Numbered from the stretch's first letter, positions 41,101-53,699 are shown. The stretch is 64,000 nt of DNA from Saccoglossus kowalevskii (GCF_000003605.2 NW_003151770.1:63488-127487); one strand, 5' to 3'. A program made the numbers and translations. Notes: generated by a model from the letters alone, not told the origin.

Positions 41101-43865
41101 AACATGAATATTCCTAATGTCCGTATTTGTTTAATTGTGTGGGATGGCCATTTTAGCTTATTGATTTAGTGGACGTCACCGGCTTTAAGAAAAATACGTT
41201 TTCAAAACGGCAAGGTAACACAGAGAGCTAGACCAACTGTTGATGTCGATCGCGGACATTCGATCTATTGAGAAGCGCAAAAACACTATCACGTTTTTTA
41301 TGTTTCAAAAATGTTACCAGTCATCAACGTTTGTTCTGTGTTTAAAAATTTGTAATGTGATTTTTTTATAGAAATTTCGTGTTAAAACATTATTCCATAA
41401 AGCATAAATAGTTTTCGTCAGGATTTCTCAATAATATGATTCTTTTACCATTTGCTACCAAATAAGACTTTGAGATATGACGTAACGTTTTTACTAAAGG
41501 TACAACAAATAATCCATTTTCATAGGAAACAATTATTTTTACAAAAAGCTGTTTGGGTTTCGTGGAAAACAACAACAAAAACATATGCATAAAGGTAAAG
41601 AAGATCTGGCTATAATTGACATACATCGTTCCTACTCTGGCAAAGACGTTCTTTTTTATGTAAACAAATGCACATTCGAAGCCTCGATTTGGCTCAGATA
41701 TGTAGTCGTCCGAGTCCATCAATAAAATACTGTTTTCAATGATTCAATATATGAATGACTACACATGAAAACAGAGTGAGTTTATGATATTCCATCAATC
41801 AATCCCGCCCGATTGAAATATTCAAACTCAGTACAGTCGACATTACATATAGGAAATGCGCTCAAAAATATCATCAGATATCTTTGATTTTTAAAATATG
41901 TTGGGGTTTTTATGCATTTGTTTTTATGACAGAAAACGCACATAAAAACATGCTTTCCACTGTTCAAACATCAATGAAAATTGCGTCCTATTGGAGAAAA
42001 TTACATCTTTAAAATATAGTAAAAAGGAGTCACATGATGATTACTATTTGTGTGTTACGAAATAATCTTTTAACATGGATTCCTATGGAAATAGTTCCAA
42101 AATGGTCATTATTTATATTTCCGCGAACGACATTAATGCTCAATATTAAAAGTCGTTAAATGGGTCTGATGCGTTCAAGTTAAACCTCAATTCATTAAAA
42201 CCAATTCCAATCAATTTTACCGTCTAACTAGTCTCAGATGTACGCCATTTCTGTGAGACTCACCTTCAGTTTAGCTATCTGTGACGTCGGGTCGTCAACG
42301 AAGCCTTCTGCTGCTACGATGGTGATGTTCGAATACGCCTCTAAATAATCAATCATTTTACTGGTAGCCTGTAGATATTAACATGACTTACATATATTAT
42401 GCTTCGTACAACCTTTCTGCAATTAATGCTGAGTTAAGTGAAATAGTTGTTTATTGTGTACGTGTTGTGTTGACAATCATATAGTCGCGTTCAACAAAAC
42501 ATTTGTTTGTTTGCCAGTGTTCTCATGATTTATAGGAAAACAATATTCGTAACTTGATACTGTACTCAAATTCTTTCTATAGTGTCGAAACTCATAGCCA
42601 CTTATACTTAACAGTAAATCTAACACAAAACAAAAGCCAGATTTAAAGTGTAGAGATTGATTATAATCTTCTCCATTAAAGTAGCTTCCCCGCATTGCAA
42701 AAAATGTAAAAAATCACTAATATGATTAGAATTAAATATGATATTAAAAGTTGATATCCTGCTCTTACTTTCCCGTCCATTTTATTTTGAGAGTAGTGGG
42801 GGGTCTTATCCCTTACATCTATATTGGAACTGACCTGCAAGGACAGACTAAGCCCCCTAACTCAGTGAGTGTCTAATGTTTACAAATCCACCTTAGTTTA
42901 GGAGGCCCTTTTTATTCTAGTTCTACAGTGTATATATTTTGTTCTGGGGATAGTACCGCGTAAATATACTAAGTAGGAAAGCGACTTTAACAGATGATGA
43001 TTATTGTGAGTGGAATGAATCAAACGTTCTAGTATGGCAATAAAACATGGTGTTGATAAAATGTAGGTCCAACAAAATATGAAATATGAAAATCAATAAT
43101 AGTCACAAATTTTCACATTGTCATTGGTTCGATCATCATAGCGTAACAAATATTGCAGGCAATCGCCGCCCAAGCATTCACAGTTGACAGACATTTGAAA
43201 TTCAATAAAACGAATCATTACTTATTATTGGCTGTAAATATAAAACTTTGAAACTCACCGCCGAGAATATTTCTTCATCTTGAAACAGCACGCCAACGTG
43301 TTCCCATTTGAAATACTGTAACAGAGCCGTCTTTGCCGGGTCGTGAGCCGAGTCCGGCGAGACTGTCCGGTAGAAAGTTGGATACTCTTCGCGGTTTGTG
43401 AGAGCCACAGACGTTGATGCATACGACAACTAGTTTGGATAAAGAACATTTAGTCGTAATGTATGTTAATGCTATTGGACAGTACATAGCAATAATACAA
43501 AATAAAACTCTTACTTATTGTACAACAAAAAGTAATAACTGTTTACACAATAAGATGTCAATATCATTGCGTCCAATCATCAAATTATGTTAACGCTCCG
43601 ACATCCAATTATCTACGAATGAACGAATCAATGAATAACATCAACTTGAACGCAGTTAACATCCAATCATGAGCGAACATCCTGAAATCAAAACTTCCTT
43701 TAGTCAATCATTATTACGAACACTTACCATTACAAGATTCCAGAAAGGCAAAATCTGGGCGATGTGTTTGGAGACATCGGAACAGGCTGCGCCCAAAAGC
43801 ATTACCATTGGTGGTTTTCGATACAGTTGATCAAATAATGCATCAGCCCCAACACCGGGATCGCA
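25603..43865 (-). CDS. GABBR2: GABA-B receptor subunit 2-like (5' end missing)
   Basis: Class C GPCR, minus strand, 15 exons in transcript order: 43865-43728, 43429-43259, 42368-42264, 38130-38065, 37624-37436, 37078-36842, 36631-36571, 35922-35833, 35510-35360, 35101-34966, 34725-34609, 34377-34255, 34014-33676, 33095-32922, 26142-25603. All borders are GT-AG and phases agree. The sum is 2637 nt, 878 codons plus stop. Order of parts: Venus-flytrap domain (start lacking), seven helices, cytoplasmic coiled coil. GABBR2-type words include FIKLSSPNLNN, AWETRKV and ALNDSQYIGMSVYNV. In known receptors this subunit traffics the heteromer to the plasma membrane and couples it to Gi/o, while subunit 1 binds GABA. 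An orthologue is expected to do the same, but it could be a lineage-specific paralogue. The signal peptide and first part of lobe 1 were not found up to 64000. Confidence 0.93.
26529..32850. repeat. 41-bp minisatellite filling the last GABBR2-like intron
   Basis: Roughly 150 units read agtaagaataactcc - attagtgttgtagg - tgtgacagtgcc, 41 bp long with a common 42-bp variant (gtgattgtgggt). Unit types (tcgtatgtatgac, tggatgacag, ttatagctgtgac, cgttacagtg) recur as ordered strings. For instance, the string with gtgtgactatgtaag starts at 29461 and again at 31645, and that with gtgattgtgggtaagac at 27888 and 30071. Both pairs are about 2.18 kb apart, so multi-unit blocks were duplicated. The minus strand has long repetitive ORFs (ELFLLALSHLQ), which come from the lack of stops in the unit and are not genes. 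The array makes up over 90 percent of the intron 32921-26143. Confidence 0.95.
32922..33095 (-). CDS. GABBR2: GABBR2-like: exon 14, start of cytoplasmic tail
   Basis: 58 codons, phase 0-0, after an acatacag acceptor and before an ACGG|GTAAAT donor. It continues FLPK as IYAMKRTGGKDRD and ends in the first part of a coiled coil (RLFRAEVQNRAFKKELSR). The reading frame stays open past the donor into the intron as far as 32619, through the first minisatellite units. Intron retention would therefore replace the tail by repeat-encoded residues rather than stop at once. Confidence 0.85.
33676..35510 (-). CDS. GABBR2: GABBR2-like: seven-helix membrane exons
   Basis: Five exons. 35510-35360 gives helix 1 (FTCITLMSIGGVLISILFLL). 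35101-34966 gives helix 2 (LVIIGSILVYLCLILLGL). 34725-34609 gives helix 3 (FLLAAGFSLAFGSLFIKTYR). 34377-34255 gives helix 4 (FLMVTCLFVFDTIVLVIWI then DPLH). 34014-33676 gives helices 5-7 (YAYKGLLLLFGAFLAWET to LCLLFLPK). Intracellular loop 2 keeps the KTYRVYHIF motif and basic residues. The EQC cysteine of extracellular loop 2 and the C of TVLCS before helix 3 are in place for the conserved disulfide. The gene therefore looks functional across the membrane domain. Confidence 0.95.
35120..35152. repeat. (GTTT)n run next to a GABBR2-like acceptor
   Basis: On the transcribed strand this is an AAAC-rich run, 19 bases upstream of exon 35101-34966. The polypyrimidine tract lies between the two. Confidence 0.8.
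35833..43865 (-). CDS. GABBR2: GABBR2-like: Venus-flytrap (ligand-binding) exons
   Basis: Eight exons (43865-43728 to 35922-35833) encode most of the bilobed extracellular domain. It opens at CDPGVGADALF, the point where family members read CDPG/CDNA within lobe 1. It continues through GAACSDVSK (the GCSSVS/VCPSVT position), LSYASTSVALTNR, FFEKEARRVFCE, MYGGKYIWILVGWY (GABBR2 has MYGSKYQWIIPGWY), TYDAVWAIGL and GHITFNG. Several N-x-S/T sites are present (for example NIT, NRT, NVT, NAT). The 42264-38130 intron is 4.1 kb and carries two dispersed repeats. The other introns here are 0.2 to 0.9 kb. Confidence 0.92.
37740..37950 (+). repeat. Dispersed repeat family A, old copy
   Basis: It keeps the order gtaagaatctgcattttgcc, ttcaagatggctgcccaat, atagta and ccagatgactgtgc of the better copy 400 bp downstream, with many differences. 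It lies in an intron of the GABBR2-like gene. Confidence 0.5.
38150..38525 (+). repeat. Dispersed repeat family A
   Basis: About 375 bp match, in inverse orientation, the segment at 49320-49725. Shared words include agcagccaatcagcgacggc, acaatttcggtttcaaatac, ttttccacacaaaaacgacg, ttcaagatggcggcc and gcgccagctgactgtg. No ORF is conserved between the copies, so it is a non-autonomous element. It sits in the GABBR2-like intron 38131-42263. Confidence 0.8.
39268..39680 (+). repeat. Dispersed repeat family B with a long hairpin
   Basis: The body at 39410-39640 matches 8270-8500 closely (words aaaagtttagaacagaatca, cgcttacgcgcgtaa, aggatgaaaatacccc). It is led by a hairpin whose outer arms are 39274-39301 and 39379-39406 (28 bp with two mismatches). 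Inner arms lie around 39314-39366, with cctccgc-gca-gcggagg at the tip. It is in an intron of the GABBR2-like gene. Confidence 0.8.
39681..42263. other. Rest of a GABBR2-like intron
   Basis: No host exon is seen in this 2.6-kb part of the intron. Two minus-strand ORFs (41390-41722 and 41782-41967) are open but match nothing I know. A stretch at about 40750-40795 (cacgtgggacc then cgaacacgacgcg) resembles the 49-bp repeat near 52.6 kb. Confidence 0.4.
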
Positions 43866-46125
43866 CTGTAAAACAAGTCATAATCACTAAATACATATGA
43901 TAGACTACGTTTACAATTGTGTTTTACTCAACCATATGACCTGATTCCGTTGATATCACTTATATAGATGTTTCATTTGTTACAAGGAAAGGCCAACACT
44001 TATTTTTCATTCAAAATATTTCTTTTTGATACACTAATACATGCTGATGCAGCTGGTTAAATATGCGACACCTTTCTTAAAGCCGCTGCATAATGTTTTT
44101 CCGTCTTCGACAAGGTGTGATTACTGTAGTAACATAACAGTGACAATAATCAATGTAAACAGTTAATTATTTCAATACTACCCAAATACACATTAACATT
44201 GGAAATTGTGTTCAATTTGGAGCTTTTGTTACCAACAAGTACTTTCATATTAATATATCATTGTTTTGTACTTTTTTGTACTACTTGCACTATTCAGTGA
44301 CAATGACCGACCGATATGTAAATCTGTCATGTTTATTTCTTCTCCTCGTAATTCACCTTTAACGGTACCATGTTTGCCCGAATGTACACATTCAAAGGAC
44401 AATGATTTGTTATGACACAATTAGAGAGAAATTTAAATTTCTTGCATTGGCTACAATTAAAAAGGGGATTAAGAGATAGTTCAGTGATTCAATAGTTATT
44501 TCAACATGTGCTGCAAGTAAGGTTTGGTTCACGCCTGGCATGCACTGAGAAATAGTGACAGCGAATGTATACCTACCGTAAACAACGGTTTAGGGAATCA
44601 AACTTCTAATGTGAAGATAATGTTACATTGTGATTCACCTTCAAAAAAATGTATTCTGTGTAATTTTGAGCTTAAACTCATTCCCGATGGCTCTGTTGAT
44701 TCACGATACGGTTTATTTCGAATCACGTGTAGCGTGTCAGATATATTGATGTTTGTTTCGATGAAGATGGTATTCACAGCTAAGTCAAGATTTATGTCAA
44801 GATAAAGATAGAATATAAGAGGGTAAAACACCCTAAACAAAAAAGAACTATACATGCATCGATTGGATTTTGATATCGACGATTCCGCCTGCGTGTGACG
44901 TCATATGTAAGTCTGTCTAAATGTTATCGCTGTATCGGTGATTTCAGATAGTGCATTTTTTCAGACGAACGAGTAAAAACATGTCATTTGGTGAAATAGA
45001 TGTTATATTTTATGTTCTTTGCGATTTTAGATTCGATCATCGACATCAATTTGAATAATGGCGTACATTTTTGCTGACAAAAGTAAGCTTGTAAAGTGAC
45101 AATTAATGTGTGCCAGGCTTAACTTGAAATACAGTTCTCTCGAAGAATTTACTCATTACCGCGCACTCGGAAGCGACTGTTTTCATCGTTCTTATCTAGC
45201 AGGATACATGTAAAATATTTGATAAAGTATATACCAAAATATTTCGTTTGTTGCCTTGTATGAATCAGGTGAACCATTTTGTTTCGCTGGCTTTCATCAT
45301 ACAGCTAACTTGAACACGATGCGATGAGGGCGACCATATGACACGCTAACTACTGTTAATTTCAGTGAGTGATAACGTGTTTCCCAATAATTTGTCACCA
45401 TTTAGAAAGATTGATTGTTCTGCAGTGTGTACCTCGGGTGGTGAACAGTATTGTGAACAGTATAAACGGGTGCGTTTGAGAATATTTTACTTAAAGTAGC
45501 ATAAATTTGACCTTACGTTCACAATGGAATAAGCGATTTATCATGTATTTAATGATTTCATTCATTACGGGATTATTGCACGGGTTGCATGACTCGATAC
45601 ACATCGGGACGTACTGTGAGCTACATGATTGCAGTACATGTGTATCGGACCTTACATTCTAATTAAATCTATGCTCATTTCAGACATTGTGTTTGCACGT
45701 GGCATTAGACGTGACATTTGTACAAGGCTAATTGTATTTGTATTTGCAACAGAAAAGAGATTGACAAATAATTTGTATGGTTCACCAAAAATCAACATTG
45801 GCGCTGGTGAAGTGAATAACATTGTCGTAAGTCGATATCATCTGATTCGCAAATATGCGACATATAATGGATCACATTAAACATACCAATATTTTACTAT
45901 ATTATGTTGTTCTTGTATTTTTTATAACATTTTATAGTGCAGGTAGATAGTTCACGTGATCTATAGACATTATTTTCGCAGCTTTCGTAATGAATCCGTC
46001 TACAAACCAGAGAGGTGGAATTATGAATTCATATATTACTTGTTAACACTTTGGATTTTATAATCTATGCATTGTGTCCGGTGATTGCCACACCCAGATT
46101 CTGTCTCTATTATCGTGTAAAAAAA

Positions 46126-46331
<206 letters not shown>

Positions 46332-47954
46332 CATGTTCTTTAATATTTATATAGAAAACAGCATTTCACAACAAATAAAACAAGCTTGGTCTCTTAATAA
46401 TAAATGTATATGGGCAATGTAACATAATTACCCGACATCAAACTCAGTTGAAAACAACCATTAAGCCGTACGTTGAGTTTTGAGAATTATAAGCGATTCT
46501 ACTTTTTGACGCGTCAATATTGCTTTAACAGTCTAACCTTCGATAGCGGGCGGCTTTTGTTCAGCATTTACTATGAAAGTTTATTATTTTTAAACTACTC
46601 GTATATTAGTTTCATTGTTCTTGAGAATGCCCGTTTACTATGAAATCACTCTTTCCTTGTTCAAACAGTACCTTTTACTAGGAGAACATTGTTTTTCAGA
46701 ACTAGGTTGTTTTCACATGATTCAAGTGAAGAGCACAATGTTCCCCTCATTATTTTAAAATATTGCATTTTCCAAGCAGCAACACAATGACCTTTACTAG
46801 AAACTAGACTTCAAATAGACCATTAACTACCGTTAGCGTCCCACTGGCCGCACTGTAACTACTCTGGTATCGTGAATTTATTCTGAAATTATTTGTGTTT
46901 CCCGTTATTGTGATTTGTTTGTTGGTTCATAATACGATGGTTTTATTCAATTATAAACAAATCGTGTGTCATCTTCTCGTGATAAGTCGGTATTATCCAG
47001 CCGCCATTGGAAAGCAGGCAATACGCCTCAACCGGTTAGTAAATGCAGTGTTCAATATAATTAGCATATAAATAAAAGAATCAATGTATTGTTTTTTGCC
47101 CGGGATGGCATATGTGTGTCTGTCAACATGAATATTTCAGGACACCGCTTAAAGTGGCTTCTCAAACCTGAATTGCAGATCAAAGCCAAATGGAAATAAT
47201 TCTCCAGAGAGTTCGAAGATGTAGGATTATGTATGAAACTAGCTACGTTTACAGTCAGATTTTTCCGTGATCAACTTCAAAATTGTTAGAATTGTTAAAA
47301 ATCAATATGTCGACACTAGCATTGACTTATGGCATTAGATTATAGTGAAATATCTGTCACGTTGAGTGTGTTGAATACGTATTAAACATCAATGACGATG
47401 AGTTGAAAGTTTAACAGTTCTACGTATATGTACAATGCTGTTATGCTACTAGTATTATATAATTGTGTTGAATGCATTATTGTGATTAGACGTGACAAAG
47501 TTTTAAATTATACAAGCTAATGTTAAATAGAACATCATGCACTGTTATGTATTTCTATGATAGGCCCCAGAGTATGTATAGTAAACAAGTTACTCTCGTA
47601 ATCGACATTCAATGTTATTACACGTAATAAACCCTAATACTACAGCGTGACAACTAACAATCTATTCGTTACTAATATCGTATTTATGCAGACACGTTTG
47701 TAAGTTATAATAGTGCTGATACTGCCAAAAGTGTGATGCAACAATCTACTAATAGCTACGTATTCTGCTTGATGAGATAAAGGTTTAGGTAGTGTTCCCT
47801 TATTTTACATACTACATCAGTATTTACATGAAAATTACAGTCTTCTGGTTACAAAAGTTATGATTAATGTTTCATGTAGCTTTTTGTCTTGTTATATGGG
47901 AAATGACAAACTTATTTGAAAACGATATTTATAAGAACATCAAAGCGGAATGAC

Positions 47955-48812
47955 TTAAGGTAGAGATGCAGGTTCGTGGGCACTTGGAGGTGATTTTTTT
48001 GGCTTTAGACTGTTAAAATTTTGTAGAATTGTGAATAGTGGAACACACTCAAAAAACGATTTTAAAATATAGACAACAGGTGCAAACATTCTCTCTTTTG
48101 AATGCTTAGCAAGATTTAGCAAGGCTGTACATAAATAATAAAAAAGAAACATAGTGAAAAAAAGAAATGACGGGATCTCCGTATTATGCACTAAATTTAA
48201 CTTTTAACAAAACTGTTACAGCCATTTTAATTATGAGCATTAGCAAACTCCTTACTGAGTGAATTGTTATGCAAATTAGCAATTATCTCAGCTTCTTTTT
48301 AGTGCACATTCCAGAACTAGCTCCTAGACGCTTTGATATTTTGTTTTGAAATTTTCACAAATGATTGACAATGTTTATCTTCAAAACGCCGTCGGGGCAT
48401 TGTTTTTGGTTCAACAGTCTTACAACAATCGTACAGACAACTAGCCTGGGTGTTAATTTATGCATAAACTTGAAGAAGTGAAATTTGAGATGCTGCCCTG
48501 CAAAATTGACAACTGGTAGACTGTTTTCAAGACGGCACTTTCTTCATAGTAAATAGATGTACCCATAAACCAATTTTTACAGGAAACAGAAGCATGGTTT
48601 AGAAGCAATTTCTTTTTAATTACTTTTGACCAAAAAAGCACATTTTTGTGCATATTTCAAACTACAGTGACCATAAAAAAATACTAACAACATTTTAAAA
48701 TTCATACAATAAGCTTTCCGAAAATATATAGTTTTGTGGACAAGGGAGGTCATCTTGGCTTCCTAATTAACTAATTAAAATACCTGTCAGATAAACTGCA
48801 TCTCTACCTTAA
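47955..48812. mobile_element. TTAA-flanked inverted-repeat element (piggyBac-like MITE)
   Basis: The sequence ggtagagatgcag follows TTAA at 47955-47958, and its exact inverse ctgcatctctacc precedes TTAA at 48809-48812. The element between the TTAA copies is 850 bp. A TTAA target duplication is the mark of the piggyBac superfamily, though the GG ends differ from the usual CCC start. There is no transposase; the ORFs inside are short (66 and 78 residues) and unrecognised. It is therefore a non-autonomous DNA transposon. The perfect 13-bp inverted repeats suggest it is not very old. Confidence 0.7.
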
Positions 48813-49319
48813 CGCATCTTGCGCTATTTATTTGTATTATAATGTGGTTACTCTTTTATTTCTGCTTTATGTAATATGTACAGTGAGGTTTGTCTTGAAT
48901 AATATACACACGCCACGTCCCGTACAAACTAGACTGTTTTGCATCTTCTAGCAGACAATTTGTGGATTCTATATTTTACAATATATTACATTTAGCTATC
49001 ACGTTATTGTGAAATAGATTGATATCATTCTACACTGAAAACAATAGAAATTGTACTAGTCCCAAAAAGTATCAGCACTAGTTCTAGACTTGCACACAAT
49101 CTCCTGTTTTTCAATAAAATAAAATATTATGTGAGTGTAAAAGTGGCAAAACTTTGTTTCGATAACTTTCGTTATTTATACAGTGAAAGCTGTGATCTTG
49201 CTTATTCTTATGGACTATCCGCGAGCTGGCGTGGAACACCGGTCGAGGAGTCGATCGAGAAAACGGCACAAACAAAATGTTGATTATACATGTTGCACAT
49301 GTAGGGGTAATCTTGTTCA

Positions 49320-49725
49320 CAGTCAGCTGGCGCACATGTGATAATAAAATAAATACGATATTTACTATACGGGGGCCGCCATCTTGAATGACGCATAAAA
49401 CTAAATAAGAGACAAGTTGTGAAACGCGTTTTTCAGATTCCTACAAATCGGGACAAAAATACCAATCTTTCACAAAAATACGGTCCGTTGGGGTTATATT
49501 AAGCCAGTCGATAACAAAATTCGGCCTAATTCGTCGTTTTTGTGTGGAAAAATCCCTTGCATACGAACACCTAATTACGCGAAGAACCTAGAACACTTTC
49601 TTGGGGTATTTAAAACTAAAAATTGGCACTCCAGCTCAGCAGCCAATCAGCGACGGCCTAACGCTTAGATGACAATTTCGGTTTCAAATACCCCGGCTTA
49701 GTGTTCTACGTTCTTCGCGTATCTG
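49320..49725 (-). repeat. Dispersed repeat family A, inverted copy
   Basis: It is the inverse counterpart of 38150-38525, running from cacagtcagctggcgcac to the gcagccaatcagcgacggcc region. The region after it (49680-49720) shares the caaataccccgg words too, so the boundaries are approximate. Confidence 0.8.
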
Positions 49726-49917
49726 TTACATGTGAACGCGAAGGTATGTTAACACCAATAGAACAAATAGATTAACACAGCAAACGACGAAAATTTTTTT
49801 CACAGTGTGAACAAAGCTAATATGCCATCAACACTGACGCGATCGAAGTTATTGTGTTCACACTTGAAGACTGTATTTCGTTTATGCGTTGGTCGAAACG
49901 ATCACCGTATTGCCTAT

Positions 49918-49950
49918 GTGCATACTTTGCGGTATCCTCGTAATTGCCTC
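49918..49950 (-). repeat. Arm of repeat family B hairpin
   Basis: The inverse of this segment reads aattacgaggatac-gcaaagtatgcac, which matches the hairpin arm at 39281-39305. It is a third copy, here without the family B body. Confidence 0.6.
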
Positions 49951-51248
49951 CTATTTCATACGGAGATCAATGGACTATTGCGAAGAGGCAGCTAAAACTT
50001 GCGATAGACAACTGAATCAGGCTCACACCTGTTTAACTCGTTTTGTCATGTGAACCCGGCTTTACAAATTGGTCGAGAACTATGCGTCGTCTGACAACTG
50101 TTTCATGTACCGTGAGCTCAATTACACTACATAAGTATTTGTAAGGAAGCGAGCAAAGCATAACTGAGTGGATGCAACAATGGGGGGATATTGTCAATAT
50201 ACTATCTTTGAGTGCTACTACAGTTTACTTTACTCCCTGCATTTTATATTCACTACATTTATTTAATTTACATGGAGTGGGTACGGTGTCATTCATGGAA
50301 CTGCGATATCAATTAGGGATTGGTCAATTTGATATATGGGAGGGTGACTTGAAATTAAAGATTGACGATGAAGAGGATCTATTTTGATTGATGTCGGTGT
50401 TAAATATTTTCGAAAACTTTATACATATCATTGTGGTAGGCATGCGATCAGAATCAAAACAAATTTAATTTAAATTATTCCAGATCCTTAATGTATGGAA
50501 CAGCGATGTGAGCTCCGCGATGCACACACAAGTAGACCGAGGGATAGTTTCGATGGTTAACACTGTTTTGGATAAAAACAAACTGCGTCATGTATTGAAT
50601 CGATACGCCACAACATTAAGTGGCATTTATTATTTCTAGCAGGATTTATTGAAAGAAGTAGACATATTACAATGCACATTTATTCTCAGTCGCGTGCAAT
50701 ACAATTAAAAATGCCCTAGCAACGGCAAGTCTTGACTCAAACTGTTCATTCTCCTCTCTTCTTATCCTTTCATTCACTTGCGTTATTTAGCGCTATACTT
50801 TAGTGCAGGGTTAGATAACTCGGTCAATGTTGTGTCTGGGAATAATGAAAGTGTGAGTGGGGGGCATCGTTGTATGGGGAAGAGCTTCATTCATGCTGAG
50901 GTAAACACTAATCTTGTAATTCTGAATCGCTTATTATCGTGGCATCTATAACTGTTGTACTGTTTGTCGATCTTATAGGATGTATGATTCGTGTGCGATG
51001 TCACGTGACGTGTATGCGCGCGAAGCGTTACAGACGCAAACAAATCACATGAATTAGGTATTATTTTCCTACATCTAGCTTTGAGGAAATAAGTAACCCA
51101 GTATGTATAAGAACGATTGGCATTGTGCATGAAACAGACCATTGACGAGGAAAGAGAAATACCATGTCCTACCAATATCCCAACTCGTAACGCCATTGCA
51201 GTATTACAGTATTGGACATTTTCTCACATCTGTGTTGAAGTGCAAATT

Positions 51249-51321
51249 GAATGAATGAATGAATGAATGAATGAATGAATGAATGAATGAATGAATGAAT
51301 GAATGAATGAATGAATGAATG
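51249..51321. repeat. (GAAT)n microsatellite
   Basis: About 18 perfect GAAT units. Confidence 0.97.
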
Positions 51322-52160
51322 ATACTGGAATGGGAGTCACAATTACGTGATGTAATATCCCATTAATTAGTTCTATAGCGTGTGACAGGGAATTTATGTG
51401 CACATAACAAGATTTGAGCAGGTGGTGAACACAAAAGAAGATGGACAATCAAACGCCGAGTACACGAAGAACCATCTGATAAACGTAATAAATCTACAGA
51501 AAAAAGAGGTTGAAGAGGTTATGAACTCATTAAATTTTCTTCCCATCTATAAATTGTCACAATTAAGCTTCTGAACGTGATTTTATATAGGTTTTCTTTG
51601 TGGAAAAAACGATCACAAATTTAATTATTGTAAAGATGACAACGTTGTGTTCATTCACACAAAGGAAAATGGAAATATACCGTGTGTCGCGTTATAATTT
51701 GGGAAGAGCTGCAATTTATTATCCATTATTGGATGAACAGGAAGCAGAAGTGCGGATTCATATTCCTTGTAGTTCCATATATACTGGTTATTAAATTATA
51801 TAATTAATATATGTGAAGATATAATATGTAGTAAGCATTAAACGCGTTCTTCCCAGATTCCCCCTCAATTCACTCAATTTTGTTTTGTTAATTCCAGTGA
51901 ATGGCGCAGCTGAAAGGTGAATCGGTAAGTTCATGGGGTGTATAGTGTTAGCGAAACCTTGTATTGTGTATTTTGTTCAGTCGTTAGCAAGCTAACATGG
52001 TTAATATATTTAATTGTGTTGATTCTCAATAATTTCGTAAAAGCATAATCATGAGTAATTTTACTATTTACTCCTTATGCAACCGACCAAATAAGTGGTC
52101 TACCGAACCCGTTTCCATGGAAACAGAAAGTCAAATATGCCGGGCATTCGGAAACAGTCT

Positions 52161-52498
52161 ATCCTCGGGGGCGGACATCCGGGCATTTTCACCGCCTGGC
52201 AACCCGCGGCGGTGGAAACAAAGGCCCAAAACTCGCAGAAAACCGTACTTTGGTGTGATTGTTGAGACTCCTCTGAACAGTGCAACAAGATTAGCCCTAC
52301 GTGTGTAACATATATAAATTTGATTGTTCGGGATTACTTTAAAGTTGAGTTTGTGTTGTTTTCTCGAATTTTCACCGGCTCGACCGGCGTTCCACAGCAG
52401 CGCGCACAGAGCCCATAGAAATGCATGGTACAGTGGTGCGCGTCTTAGCAACGTGGAACGTCTGTGACGTAGCTCCGCCCCCGAGGATGCTAGTCCTT
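52161..52498. mobile_element. GC-rich short inverted-repeat element
   Basis: The ends are a perfect 15-bp inverted pair: atcctcgggggcgga at 52161-52175 and its complement at 52484-52498. The 338 bp between and including them are clearly GC- and CpG-richer than the flanks. No target duplication is clear. It could be a MITE-like element or a CpG-island promoter that happens to carry the inverted pair. ORFs on both strands overlap it but neither is recognised. Confidence 0.45.
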
Positions 52499-52579
52499 CC
52501 CTATTGTAAGCCAAATGTCTGATAACATTAGTAAAATTGGTATATCGCTACCTCAAGCGTAACACGCAACATGCCTTAA

Positions 52580-52700
52580 GAAGACGAGACGATGCGGCGA
52601 CTGTGTTACGTCACGTGGGACGAATATCGAAGACGAGACGATGCGGCGACTGTGTTACGTCACATGGGACCAATATCGAAGACTATGCGATGTGGGACTG
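52580..52700. repeat. 49-bp tandem repeat, about 2.4 copies
   Basis: gaagacgagacgatgcggcg recurs at 52580 and 52629, and a diverged start (gaagactatgcgatg) is at 52678. Each unit ends in ttacgtcac-tgggac-aatatc and includes a CACGTG or CACATG box next to TTACGTCA. Confidence 0.85.
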
Positions 52701-53690
52701 CGGCACTATAAATCTGAAGAGAATAGCATTTCATTTGTTTCGTAAAATTCAGATCTACAAATTACATACAACACAACTTCAATCAGAGCGAGGCGCACTT
52801 ATTACAGCATGCGGAAACTCACATTGTTTGCGATTCATCTAAGTAATCGACCAGGCGTCTGACTACATTAAATGTAGCACAAATGCACACAAGAGCTCCA
52901 TTTTGGAGTGGTTGATGAGCGGTAGTAATGTCAGCAGCTGACTGGCGGACGTTAAAGAATTTGTGTTGATTGTGAATAAGGAAACATTTCGATTCTGACT
53001 ATTGTCTCACATCCCGCATAACCTCCGTTATGTTATTGAACACTGACAATGTTGACATCTCGGGTCTTAACCAAAATCGTGGTGTATACATGAATGAGGG
53101 CATAATTCTTAGTTGGAGTAAAAGTAACGTCGGTTTTATTACATGTAAGTAATCTCCGACGATAAAGAAAACGTATACTGCCACTTAGCGAATGGATATG
53201 GATGCTTTTTTTCATTACTACGCGACAAAAGGACAATACTATGCTGTGAACAAACAAAGACAGAATGTAGTCACTCGCTGTTTGCTAAATCAACTTAAAT
53301 AATATCTGCGAATACCTTTTAATGGTAGAATGTGTAGTGTAGTTAATTAATTTTTAGTTGTACCATGCGGAATATAATGGTACCCATGGTAACTTGAGTA
53401 AGCCATGATCGTTCTCAAAATTTTCTATAGTGATATAGGGTCCATTGTGTCAAGTACAGACCTATTGAGTAACTGTTGTTATATATTAACCTAAATGTTA
53501 AGTGTGTGTAAAGTAATAAACAATTTGATTGCAAAATAAATTATATTCTTGATAATACGCAATACAAATAATGGGTTGGGTTCGATAACGTTTAAGTACA
53601 TACTACTGTACTTGAAATGGTAGCAATAATATTTACTCACTGGCAAAGAATCATGCAACAGCTGGTTGCGTTGTAACAATTTTGAGCACT

Positions 53691-53699
53691 GATTGATTG

